Assembly: GCA_021636625.1 (NCBI GenBank)
Contig: JAJWLX010000017.1
Coordinates: 1 to 56,912 of the forward strand
From: Prevotella sp.
GTDB taxonomy: Bacteria; Bacteroidota; Bacteroidia; Bacteroidales; Bacteroidaceae
DNA: 56,912 nt
Direction of reading: 5' to 3'
Shown: piece after piece, positions 15,372 to 23,673 of the stretch
Position numbering within the stretch: the stretch's first letter is position 1
Layout of the letters: every line of letters begins with the position of its first letter
Notes under the pieces: model-generated
What the model was told of the DNA's origin: nothing
What the model saw: the letters and a program-made list of their open reading frames with translations, nothing else
Databases searched by the model: none
Position numbers and translations under genes: made by a program

Positions 15372-16049
15372 ATGAGACGAATAGCTATTATACCGGCACG
15401 TTCTGGTTCAAAGGGTTTAAAAGATAAAAATATAATAGATCTCTGTGGTAAACCTCTTATTGCTTATTCTATAGAAGCAGCACTTGAGACAGGTTTGTTT
15501 GATCATGTAATTGTATCAACGGATTCTGAACATTATGCAGAGGTTGCTCAACATTATGGTGCAGAAGTGATGATGAGAGGTGAAGCGTTATCTAATGATA
15601 AGGCAACAACCTTTATGGTGTTGGAAGATATATTGAAGAATAGACTTCAGGAGTCTATTGACTATTTTGTTCTCTTACAGCCAACTTCTCCTCTTCGCAC
15701 CTCCAAGCATATAACAGAAGCTATAGAGAAATTTGAATCAAAGATAGAATATTTTGATTTCTTAGTATCAATGAAGGAAGCTGAACATGCAAAGGTTCTT
15801 GTAAATCCTATTGACGATGATGAGAGTTTGAAGTATTTCGATACAGATTTTTCTAACTATAGAAGACAAGGATATAAAGACTATTCTCCTAATGGCGCAA
15901 TCTTTATTGCTAAGCCTGATTCGTATTTAGAGCAAAAACATTTCTTTGGCGCAAAAGCACTTTCTTATATTATGTCAGCAGAGGATTCTGTGGATATAGA
16001 CGGGGCATTAGATTTAATTATAGCTAAATCAATAATATTTCAAAAGTAA
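15372..16049 (+). CDS. neuA: CMP-N-acetylneuraminic acid synthetase
   Basis: NeuA activates sialic acid with CTP to CMP-Neu5Ac, the sialyltransferase donor. The start at 15372 (MRRIAIIPARSGSKGLKDKN) gives 225 residues, the usual single-domain length; an ATG at 15360 overlapping neuC is possible. Visible motifs are IPARSGSKGL (CTP loop), KPLIAYSIEAA, QPTSPLRT, SPNGAIFIA and DIDGALDL (metal site). This intact enzyme contrasts with the degenerate NeuA-like half of the 13092 gene. Confidence 0.93.
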   Translation: MRRIAIIPARSGSKGLKDKNIIDLCGKPLIAYSIEAALETGLFDHVIVSTDSEHYAEVAQHYGAEVMMRGEALSNDKATTFMVLEDILKNRLQESIDYFVLLQPTSPLRTSKHITEAIEKFESKIEYFDFLVSMKEAEHAKVLVNPIDDDESLKYFDTDFSNYRRQGYKDYSPNGAIFIAKPDSYLEQKHFFGAKALSYIMSAEDSVDIDGALDLIIAKSIIFQK

Positions 16050-16116
16050 AACACAAGATAGTTTAAGTTGAAATGGTATCTTAAGCCTTGTCTTTGTGTA
16101 TATAATCTGCATTTAT

Positions 16117-17460
16117 ATGAAAAAAGTTATAACTTACGGAACTTACGATCTGCTTCATCAAGGTCACCTTAATCTTCTTAAGCGAGCTAAGGAACTTGGT
16201 GACTACCTTATTGTTGGTGTTACCAATGATAACTTCGATCGTGATCGTGGAAAATTGAATGTTCGCAATAATGTTTTGGAGCGTGTAGAGGCTGTAAAGG
16301 AAACGGGTTATGCTGACAAAATTATTATAGAGGATTATGTCGGTCAAAAGATAGACGACATTCAAAAATATGATGTGGATATTTTTGCTATAGGTTCTGA
16401 CTGGGAGGGTAAGTTTGACTACTTGAATGAATTCTGCCAGGTGGTTTATCTGCCAAGAACGCAAGGCATCTCATCTACAATGCTCCGAAATGAGAGCCAA
16501 GAGACCGTTAACATCGGAATCATAGGTTGTGGTCGAATTGCCAAAAGATTTCCTACAGAGGCTTCCTTTGTAAATGGTGTGAATGTTTGCGCTGCTTATG
16601 ATATAAATAAGGATGCAGTTGTAACTATGTCAAAGGATAATGAGAGTATTTGGGCTTATGCTGATCTGGATAAGTTTTACGATGCAGTAGATGCTGTCTA
16701 TATAGCAACTCCCCATCTTAGTCATTATGAATATATCAAGAAATCCTTGGAGGTTGGCAAGCATGTTCTTTGTGAAACACCATTAGTCTTAAACAGGGAA
16801 CAAGCACAAGAGCTATATCAGTTGGCAGAAAACAAGAATGTTATACTGATGGAAGCGAACAAGACGGCTCATTGCCCTGCATTTAATCATTTGATGGTGA
16901 TGATAAAGTCTGGCTTGATAGGTGAGATAGTTGATATAGAGGCATCTTGCTCTCAACTCTTGGATAAGAAAGGTAGAGAGTTTGATGTAGCTCAAGCTGG
17001 TGGAGCTATGCATGAGGAGGGTAGCTATCCTTTGTTACCTATAGTCAAACTCTTAGGTATCAACTATAAAGACCTGACCATATTTAGTCGAATGAGTAAC
17101 CAGGTGGATGTATATACGCATGGTGTCATGCGCTATCCTAATGCTACTGCATCTTTTAAGGTGGGTATTGGTGTGAAAACAGAAGGTAATCTCGTGGTTT
17201 CTGGTACGAAGGGATATGCCTATGTACCAGCTCCTTGGTGGAAAACGGATTATTTTGAACTTCGATATGAAGATCAGAATGAGAATAAGAAGTATTTCTA
17301 TAAATGGGATGGCTATGGACTTCGTTATGAGATACAGGAATTTATAAGTTGCATCATTAATAAGCGTTTCTCTTCAGCTAGACTTCGAAGGAAAGAAAGC
17401 GTATGCATGGCTCAGGTCATGCAACAGTTTGATGAGCGTAAAAACTTCTTTGAAATTTAA
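16117..17460 (+). CDS. Glycerol-3-phosphate cytidylyltransferase-like domain fused to Gfo/Idh/MocA oxidoreductase
   Basis: The 447-residue protein starts at 16117 (MKKVITYGTYDLLHQGHLNL). Residues 1-128 are a TagD-type cytidylyltransferase with HQGH and the RTQGISSTMLR signature, expected to make a CDP-alcohol such as CDP-glycerol. From about residue 133 (VNIGIIGCGRIAKRF) comes a Gfo/Idh/MocA NAD(P)-dependent dehydrogenase whose usual EKP motif reads ETP (HVLCETPLVL). The fusion suggests that the CDP-alcohol or its precursor is oxidised. A class V aminotransferase gene follows 11 bases later, so oxidation and then amination of the alcohol is a reasonable inference. The substrate is unproven. 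Confidence 0.8.
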   Translation: MKKVITYGTYDLLHQGHLNLLKRAKELGDYLIVGVTNDNFDRDRGKLNVRNNVLERVEAVKETGYADKIIIEDYVGQKIDDIQKYDVDIFAIGSDWEGKFDYLNEFCQVVYLPRTQGISSTMLRNESQETVNIGIIGCGRIAKRFPTEASFVNGVNVCAAYDINKDAVVTMSKDNESIWAYADLDKFYDAVDAVYIATPHLSHYEYIKKSLEVGKHVLCETPLVLNREQAQELYQLAENKNVILMEANKTAHCPAFNHLMVMIKSGLIGEIVDIEASCSQLLDKKGREFDVAQAGGAMHEEGSYPLLPIVKLLGINYKDLTIFSRMSNQVDVYTHGVMRYPNATASFKVGIGVKTEGNLVVSGTKGYAYVPAPWWKTDYFELRYEDQNENKKYFYKWDGYGLRYEIQEFISCIINKRFSSARLRRKESVCMAQVMQQFDERKNFFEI

Positions 17461-17471
17461 CGTAGATAATC

Positions 17472-18545
17472 ATGATTAATTTTACTGTAGGCCCAGTGCA
17501 GTCTAGTGATGCTGTACGAGCTATTGGTGCAGAACAAGTACCTTATTTTAGAACATCGGAATTTTCTGATGTTATGTTTGAGAACGAGAGACTCATTAAA
17601 AAGTTTGCAAAAGCTTCTGATGATTCTAAAGTCGTATTCTTGACTTCTTCTGGTTCTGGTGCGATGGAGACAGCTATCATGAATACCCTTACACCAAATG
17701 ATAAGGCTTTGGTAGTGAATGGTGGTAGTTTTGGTCATCGTTTTGTTGAATTGCTAGAACTTCATCATGTTCCTTATACGGAAATCAAGCTAGAACATGG
17801 TAAGGCGTTAAAATCTGAGCATCTTGCTCCATATGAGGGTCAAGAATATACTGCCTTTTTGGTTAATAAGCATGAGACTTCAACTGGCGTTCATTATGAT
17901 ATGAATTTGATTAGCAATTTCTGCAAGCGAAATAATCTGTTTTTGATTGTAGATTGTATTAGTACATTCTTAGCTGATCCTTTTGATATGAAGGAATTGG
18001 GGGCTGATATTATGATTACTGGTAGTCAGAAAGCTTTAGCATGTCCTCCTGGAATTTCTGTAATGGTTCTTTCTCCAAATGCAATTAGTCGAGTTAACAA
18101 CACCAAGTGTGTATGTCAATACTTTGATTTGCAGATAGCATTGAAGAATATGGAGCGTGGTCAGACTCCTTGGACCCCAGCTGTTGGTATTCTTCGTCAG
18201 ATTAATGCTCGTTTGAAAGAGATAGATGCAAATGGTGGCGTAGAGGGAGAAATTGCTAGAATCGGTGCTTTGGCAACTTATTTCCGAGATAAAATAAAGG
18301 GATTGCCTTTTGAAATTGTCTCAGAATCACTTTCGAATGCAGTTACACCGCTTCATCCAACAACAGCTTCTGCTTATGATATCTTCTTGAAAATAAAGGA
18401 TGAGTATGGTATGTGGATTTGTCCAAATGGTGGTGATATGAAAGACACCATCTTCCGTGTTGGACATATAGGAGCACTGACTACTGCTGATTATGATATG
18501 CTAATTGCTGCATTTTGGGAATTGAAAACTAAAAAGTTCATTTAA
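17472..18545 (+). CDS. Class V PLP-dependent aminotransferase (AEP transaminase-like)
   Basis: This 357-residue fold-type I aminotransferase begins MINFTVGPVQSSDAVRAIG. It has TSSGSGAMETAI (PLP phosphate site, about residue 57), DCISTFLADPFDMKELGADI with the PLP-ring Asp, and GSQKALACPPG, where the Lys should bind PLP. The family includes 2-aminoethylphosphonate-pyruvate and serine-glyoxylate transaminases. No phosphonate genes (PEP mutase, decarboxylase) are present. Placed between the cytidylyltransferase-dehydrogenase fusion and phosphocholine genes, it probably aminates a small ketone or aldehyde destined for a CDP-linked substituent. The substrate is inferred. Confidence 0.8.
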   Translation: MINFTVGPVQSSDAVRAIGAEQVPYFRTSEFSDVMFENERLIKKFAKASDDSKVVFLTSSGSGAMETAIMNTLTPNDKALVVNGGSFGHRFVELLELHHVPYTEIKLEHGKALKSEHLAPYEGQEYTAFLVNKHETSTGVHYDMNLISNFCKRNNLFLIVDCISTFLADPFDMKELGADIMITGSQKALACPPGISVMVLSPNAISRVNNTKCVCQYFDLQIALKNMERGQTPWTPAVGILRQINARLKEIDANGGVEGEIARIGALATYFRDKIKGLPFEIVSESLSNAVTPLHPTTASAYDIFLKIKDEYGMWICPNGGDMKDTIFRVGHIGALTTADYDMLIAAFWELKTKKFI

Positions 18546-18555
18546 AAAACATAAA

Positions 18556-19278
18556 ATGATTTTCAACAGAGTTAAACTGTTAATGCTGTTGTTGATAACA
18601 GCGATGGCTGCAAATGCAGAGGAGAGCTTGAAAGAGTCTCCTTTCTCTGCAAGTTTAGAATTGTCCACAAAATATATGTGGAGAGGTATAGAATATGGAT
18701 CAGCCCCTACTGTATTTCCAATGATTGGCTATAATACGCATGGATTCAATGCATTTGCTATGGGAGGTTATGCCATTGATGGTAGTCATCAGGAAGTTGA
18801 TTTAGGTGTATCTTATACAGCCAGTGAGTTTACTGTTGGTGTGTCTGATTATTATTATCCTTCTTCCGTTGGTGAAAAAGACCAGTACTTCAAGTTGAGT
18901 AATCGCGAGACAGGACATTGGGTAGAGGCATACGCCACATGGGCAGGAACAAAGGTACCTTTGTGGGTTACGATATCAACTTATATCTTTGGAGCAGACA
19001 AAAATGCGGATGGAAAGCAGATGTATTCTTCGTATGCAGAGGTTGGTTACACCCACTCCTTTACTGAAGATAATAATATAGCTTTATGTGTAGGAGCCAA
19101 TTTGAACAAGGGCTTTTATACTAACAACGGTAGTGGATTCAGTGTGGTTAATATCAATGCCAAGTATAGTACGGCTTTTAAGTTTGGTAGTTACAAACTT
19201 CCTGTCAGTGCCAGCTATGTGTTGAATCCCTATATGAATAAGTCGTATTTCACAATGTCACTTTATTTTGGATTATAA
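18556..19278 (+). CDS. TorF-like outer membrane beta-barrel protein
   Basis: This 240-residue protein has a signal peptide (basic start, then KLLMLLLITAMAANA with cleavage near residue 21) and then amphipathic beta strands rich in Y, G and T. It contains the LSTKYMWRGIEYG element of the TorF family of putative porins and ends in a terminal aromatic strand (YFTMSLYFGL), as needed for outer membrane insertion. It overlaps the next start by one base (TAATG) and lies in the LicA/LicB/LicC group, which is unusual. It could be the outer membrane entry route for choline or a related amine; this is inference. Confidence 0.7.
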   Translation: MIFNRVKLLMLLLITAMAANAEESLKESPFSASLELSTKYMWRGIEYGSAPTVFPMIGYNTHGFNAFAMGGYAIDGSHQEVDLGVSYTASEFTVGVSDYYYPSSVGEKDQYFKLSNRETGHWVEAYATWAGTKVPLWVTISTYIFGADKNADGKQMYSSYAEVGYTHSFTEDNNIALCVGANLNKGFYTNNGSGFSVVNINAKYSTAFKFGSYKLPVSASYVLNPYMNKSYFTMSLYFGL

Positions 19279-20864
19279 TGAAAACAGCTGTTATTTTATC
19301 GGCAAGACAAGATAAGGATACCAGCATTCCTTATCCATTGAAGCCTTATTACGAGAATTCTTGTTTGATAGATAGAACTATCGAGGCTTTGGCGGCACTC
19401 AACTATGACAATATTCTCTTAATAGTGGGGGGGCAAGCTCAACAGTATCAGCGATACGCATCAGAGACAGTTCGTCTGGTATTGAATCCAGACTTTAAGT
19501 TTACTTCTTCGATGGGTTCGCTTGCTATGGCAGCACCTTATGTCAAGGATGATTTCCTGTTGGTAGAGGGCGATACGTTCTATGAGTATAAGGTCCTAAA
19601 AGAACTTTCTGAGACAAAAAACGAAAATTGCTTTGCCATTACGGAAGAGTCTGGTAGTGGGGACGAGGCTTTTGTTGAAACTCGCAGTGGATATATCACC
19701 AAGATAAGCAAGGATCGTCATCAAATATGTAATTTCGAGGGTGAGCTATTGGGTATCGTCAAGATTTCCAAGCACTCTTTTGACCGAATGATGAACAAGT
19801 GGAAAAACAGCAATAATCCTTATCTCAACTATGAGTACTTGCTGTTTGATTCTACTGATGTTTTGGACAGGCCTTATATCAAGTTTACCAATTTGATTTG
19901 GGGAGATGTGGATTGTGAAGAAGATTTCAATAAGCTTCGCAACTATATCTATCCTAAGCTTCGCAGAAAGGAAAATCCATTTGATTACGAAAACTTGATT
20001 TCATACCTAAAGGTTATCTTCCCTAATGAACAAATAGAGAATGAGGTGAAGATAAGCCAGATAGGAGGCATGTCAAACAAGAACTTTAAGGTTACTAAGG
20101 GCTTATATGAATATGTACTTCGTGTACCAGGAATTGGTGCAGAAGGTATGGTGGTGCGAAGCAATGAGGAACAAAACTCCTTGCAAGCTTGCAAGATGGG
20201 TATAAATCCTCCAATCAGATACTTCAATTCTGAGACGGGTATCAAACTTGCAGACTTTGTAAAGAACGCGGAGACATTGAATAGGGCGACCATTCAGCGA
20301 CCATTAAACATGAAGAAAATAGCCAATATCTTCAGAACTTTACATCATTCTCATGTTCGCTTTGGTAATGAGTTTAATGTATTTAAGGAAATATTGAACT
20401 ATGAGCATTTACTGGTGAAAGCTGAAGGAAAAATGTATGAAGGCTATGAACCCATAAGAAATAAGGTCTTTCAGCTTGAAGATTACCTGAATCAATTAGG
20501 GGTATCAGTAAAGCCATGTCACAATGATCTCGTAGCCGAGAATTTCTTGAAGGCTGAGGATGGAACCATTTATCTGATAGACTGGGAATATTCAGGAATG
20601 AACGATCCTATGTGGGATATTGCAGCCTTATTCTTGGAAAGTGATTTTACAGACGAAAGCAAGGATTATTTTCTCAGTCATTATTTCGATGGCAATGAAC
20701 CTGAGAATGCTAGAAAGAAAATATTGGTATATCAGATATTAATGGATTATTTGTGGGCTGTATGGACTTGTATCAAAGAAGCACAGGGAGATGATTTCGG
20801 AACTTATGGTATGGATAGATACACAAGATCAATAGAAAACTTAAAGAAGATAGAATTATTATGA
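19278..20864 (+). CDS. LicC-LicA fusion: nucleotidyltransferase plus choline kinase-like protein
   Basis: In this 528-residue protein, residues 1-235 form a sugar-nucleotidyltransferase-like domain (MKTAVILSARQDKD, LIVGGQAQQY, LLVEGDTFYE, VDCEEDFNKL) with an atypical nucleotide loop lacking GxGTR. Residues from about 250 form a choline/ethanolamine kinase domain: LRVPGIGAEGMV, the Brenner motif CHNDLVAENFL and the metal site YLIDWEYSGMNDPMWDIA. LicC-LicA fusions are known in Treponema denticola phosphocholine synthesis. The product would phosphorylate choline (or another amino alcohol) and activate it with CTP. A G7 tract lies at codon 50. It overlaps licB by four bases (ATGA). Confidence 0.75.
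   Translation: MKTAVILSARQDKDTSIPYPLKPYYENSCLIDRTIEALAALNYDNILLIVGGQAQQYQRYASETVRLVLNPDFKFTSSMGSLAMAAPYVKDDFLLVEGDTFYEYKVLKELSETKNENCFAITEESGSGDEAFVETRSGYITKISKDRHQICNFEGELLGIVKISKHSFDRMMNKWKNSNNPYLNYEYLLFDSTDVLDRPYIKFTNLIWGDVDCEEDFNKLRNYIYPKLRRKENPFDYENLISYLKVIFPNEQIENEVKISQIGGMSNKNFKVTKGLYEYVLRVPGIGAEGMVVRSNEEQNSLQACKMGINPPIRYFNSETGIKLADFVKNAETLNRATIQRPLNMKKIANIFRTLHHSHVRFGNEFNVFKEILNYEHLLVKAEGKMYEGYEPIRNKVFQLEDYLNQLGVSVKPCHNDLVAENFLKAEDGTIYLIDWEYSGMNDPMWDIAALFLESDFTDESKDYFLSHYFDGNEPENARKKILVYQILMDYLWAVWTCIKEAQGDDFGTYGMDRYTRSIENLKKIELL
19427..19433. repeat. G7 homopolymer inside the LicC-LicA fusion gene
   Basis: Seven consecutive G fall near codon 50 of a 528-codon gene. Slippage would stop both the nucleotidyltransferase and the kinase, giving on/off switching of the decoration. 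In Haemophilus licA is switched by a tetranucleotide repeat, so variation at this step has precedent. Confidence 0.6.
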
Positions 20865-21838
20865 AAGCAAATACATCGGCGCTGATGCGCAAAGGTTATG
20901 TCACGGGAGTTTTCTCAGGTATGACATGGGGATTGGATACCGTACTTATAGGTGTTGCGATGGCTATGTCCCCTTTTGTAGAAAATCCTATTCTTCTTGT
21001 AGGAGGAACTTTTATCTGTAGTATGCTTCATGATGCCTTTGCAGCATTATGGATGCTCATCATCATGGGTTTCAAAGGTCGATTAAGAGATTTATGGCCA
21101 GCTATTAAGTCGAAGGATGGGTTGTTTTGCGCATTGGGGGCTTTGTTTGGCGGTCCGCTTGCCATGACTTTTTATATGTTGGCGATAGCTAAGGGAGGTG
21201 CGGCACTTACAGCTACGGTAACAGCCTGTTATCCGCTTTTGGGTTCTGCCATGGCTATGATTATTCTTAAAGAGAAAGTTCGCTTGCGTGGATGGTTAGG
21301 GCTTCTGATATGTATTTTGGGTATCATCTACATCGGTTATACTCCAGAGAGCGATACAAATGTGAATATTATCGGTGGTATTATGCTGGCAGCGGTTGCT
21401 GCTATAGGTTGGGCAACTGAAGGTGTTGTATGTGGCTATGGCATGAAGGCTGGAAACGTAGATCCTCAGATGGCTTTGCTTATTAGAGAGTTGACATCGG
21501 GTGTTAGTTACATATTGATAGTTGCACCGATTATGATAGGCGGGTATGGAGATATGGTTGAAGGAACCATAGCTGTTTTCAGCGATACAGCTTGTTGGCT
21601 CACTTTGCTCTTTACTGCTCTCATTGGTATGGGATCATTCTTCTGTTGGTACACCGCCATAGACTTGATTGGTGCAGCAAAGGCTTTGTGTTTGAATGTA
21701 ACTTATTCATTTTGGGCCGTTGTCTTTACCTTTATCTTGGTTGGCAGTGCTTTATCTGTGAATATTATAGTAGGTTCTATTTTAGTTGTAACTGGCGTAA
21801 CGGTAGCTACGTTGGTGTCAAGAAAGAAAAATAAATAA
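20861..21838 (+). CDS. licB: LicB-like choline permease (EamA/DMT family)
   Basis: This 325-residue inner membrane protein has about ten transmembrane helices in two EamA repeats, starting KGYVTGVFSGMTWGLDTVLI and ending ILVVTGVTVATLVSRKKNK. Length and repeat structure match DMT transporters such as LicB, which imports choline for phosphocholine synthesis. It overlaps the kinase fusion by four bases and precedes licC by four, so these genes are translated together. Substrate choice (choline or a related amine) follows from the neighbours, not from its own sequence. Confidence 0.75.
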   Translation: MKANTSALMRKGYVTGVFSGMTWGLDTVLIGVAMAMSPFVENPILLVGGTFICSMLHDAFAALWMLIIMGFKGRLRDLWPAIKSKDGLFCALGALFGGPLAMTFYMLAIAKGGAALTATVTACYPLLGSAMAMIILKEKVRLRGWLGLLICILGIIYIGYTPESDTNVNIIGGIMLAAVAAIGWATEGVVCGYGMKAGNVDPQMALLIRELTSGVSYILIVAPIMIGGYGDMVEGTIAVFSDTACWLTLLFTALIGMGSFFCWYTAIDLIGAAKALCLNVTYSFWAVVFTFILVGSALSVNIIVGSILVVTGVTVATLVSRKKNK

Positions 21839-21842
21839 AAGT

Positions 21843-22514
21843 ATGAATGCAATTATATTGGCTGCAGGCATGGGAACACGCCTGCGCCCTTTGACAAATG
21901 ACCGACCAAAATGTTTGGTTGAAGTAAATGGTATCCCTATGGTGGAACGCCAGATACAATTCTTGAAAGAGAAAGGTATTGATGATATTACTCTGATTTC
22001 AGGATATAAGGCTGAAGCCTTGGATTTCTTGAAAGAAAAGTATGGAGTAGATATTGTCTTCAACGATAGATACGATTCTTGTAATAACATCAATTCCTTG
22101 TATATCGTTAGAAATAGATTCCATGACTCATACGTGATGGAAGGCGATGTTTATATGGATAAGAATGTTTTGCTATCCGAAGTTTCCCAATCTACTTATT
22201 TCGCCAAGAAGAAAAAATACGAGAATGAATGGGGATTGGAAGTAGATGAGAACAACAAACTTGTGAAGATAAACATCGGTGCAGGTGATGGCTTTCTGAT
22301 GAGTGGAATCTCATATTGGAAGGCTGATGACTGCAAGAAAATCATCAAGCACATGGAGGAGGTTTATGCCACTAAGGATTACACCAATCTTTATTGGGAT
22401 AATATGGTGTTGGATATTTATCCTGAATTAGATATACATGTGAAGGAGATAAATGGAATCTATGAGATAGATACACCTGAAGAGTTAAAGGAAATTGAGT
22501 TTAAACTATTATAG
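21843..22514 (+). CDS. licC: CTP:phosphocholine cytidylyltransferase-like protein
   Basis: This 223-residue single-domain nucleotidyltransferase is LicC-sized. It opens MNAIILAAGMGTRLRPLTND with a complete nucleotide loop and RPKCLVEVNG, followed by LISGYKAEAL, NNINSLYIV (the LicC-like NN-x-SL element), VMEGDVYMD and EIDTPEELKEIE. LicC makes CDP-choline. It duplicates the activity expected of the N-terminal half of the 19278 fusion, so one of the two may act on a different phospho-alcohol, for instance the product of the 16117/17472 enzymes. Confidence 0.82.
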   Translation: MNAIILAAGMGTRLRPLTNDRPKCLVEVNGIPMVERQIQFLKEKGIDDITLISGYKAEALDFLKEKYGVDIVFNDRYDSCNNINSLYIVRNRFHDSYVMEGDVYMDKNVLLSEVSQSTYFAKKKKYENEWGLEVDENNKLVKINIGAGDGFLMSGISYWKADDCKKIIKHMEEVYATKDYTNLYWDNMVLDIYPELDIHVKEINGIYEIDTPEELKEIEFKLL

Positions 22515-22515
22515 T

Positions 22516-23673
22516 ATGAAGAAGTGTATAATATTATATACTGCAAATTATTGTGCAAAAATTAAGAACTATTTTTGTGTTGATGATTTGGTTAGTAAAG
22601 GTGTTGATGTAGAGTTTTGGGATTTAGGTCCTATAACTTTAAATGAGCATTTGGCAAATGTTGAGACTCCTGGTTTGATAATACGCAGAGTTGAGAATAA
22701 AAAAGAATATGAAGTTTTGATAAAGGAGAATACTAATGCTGTTTTCTTTTCTTTTATGAATTATGCTTGGTATTCGTTTATTGTCTACAGAATGTTGTCT
22801 AAATATAATTGTGATATCGTATATTGTACTTCAGGATGTTTGCCTCCATTATCTTCTTCGAAAGGTATAAAGATCATAGCACGCTTAAATGCTAAGCAAC
22901 TTATTGCTAGAATAAAAGGTCGATTATATCGTTTTTTATTAAAGAGTAAACTTTTTAAGCCAGCAAAAATTGTATTGCAGTCATGCAGGGCTGCAACATG
23001 TGATTATAAAACTTCTGATTCAACAGTATTTGTTGGTTGCAATTCTGGAGATTATCAGGGATATCTGTCTGTTAAAAGTTCGCTCAATCATAGTGATAAT
23101 AAAATAGGGCGTTATGTTGTTTATATAGATCAATATCTACCTTTTCATAATGATTTTACACTTAGAGGTGTGCAGCATATTAATGCAGAAACATTTTATA
23201 GATCAATAAATTTGCTTTTTGCAAGAATAGAAAAGAAATATGGATGTGAAGTTGTTATTGCTGCACATCCTTCATCTTTGAAATATGAAGAGCATGATTT
23301 CTTTTGTGGAAGAAAAGTTTATTATAACAGAACTGCGGAATTAATAAATCAATGTATTGGAGCTATTACTTGTAACTCTACCGCAATCTCTTTTCCTGTA
23401 ATTGACAAAAAGCCAATTTTAATATATACTTCCAATGACATAGAAAGTAGATACTTGTTTTTTAATACACTTTTGTTTCCTAAGTTGTTGGATTTGGAGT
23501 TCGTAAATATTGATGAATGTTCTGAGGTATATTTCAGAGACGTTAATATGCATAGATACGAGAAGTATAAATATGATTATTTGACAACACCAATCTCAGA
23601 ACACATTAATAATTCTGATATAATCATTTCTGTTTTAAACAATAATTATAAAAAGTATATTTATCATGAGTAA
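22516..23673 (+). CDS. Probable GT-B glycosyltransferase (candidate sialyltransferase)
   Basis: The start at 22516 lies one base after licC and gives about 385 residues. The C-terminal half has the signature of CMP- or nucleotide-sugar-dependent capsule GT-B enzymes: YVVYIDQYLPFHND, a helix with ARIEKKYGCEVVIAAHPSSL, and ITCNSTAISFPVIDKKP, where an HP pair and an S/T-rich loop would hold the nucleotide, as in sialyltransferases of the GT52/GT-38-like type. The N-terminal half is a weak Rossmann domain. Since CMP-Neu5Ac is made in this operon and no other sialyltransferase is recognised, this is the best candidate; the call is by elimination. Confidence 0.5.
   Translation: MKKCIILYTANYCAKIKNYFCVDDLVSKGVDVEFWDLGPITLNEHLANVETPGLIIRRVENKKEYEVLIKENTNAVFFSFMNYAWYSFIVYRMLSKYNCDIVYCTSGCLPPLSSSKGIKIIARLNAKQLIARIKGRLYRFLLKSKLFKPAKIVLQSCRAATCDYKTSDSTVFVGCNSGDYQGYLSVKSSLNHSDNKIGRYVVYIDQYLPFHNDFTLRGVQHINAETFYRSINLLFARIEKKYGCEVVIAAHPSSLKYEEHDFFCGRKVYYNRTAELINQCIGAITCNSTAISFPVIDKKPILIYTSNDIESRYLFFNTLLFPKLLDLEFVNIDECSEVYFRDVNMHRYEKYKYDYLTTPISEHINNSDIIISVLNNNYKKYIYHE

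Noticed and set aside
12068..16049. Legionaminic or pseudaminic acid pathway
   Set aside because: NeuC is the hydrolysing 2-epimerase type, and no UDP-4,6-dehydratase/aminotransferase set specific to these sugars lies beside neuB, so Neu5Ac is more likely.
16117..18545. Phosphonate (2-aminoethylphosphonate) biosynthesis
   Set aside because: The aminotransferase resembles AEP transaminase, but PEP mutase and phosphonopyruvate decarboxylase genes are absent.
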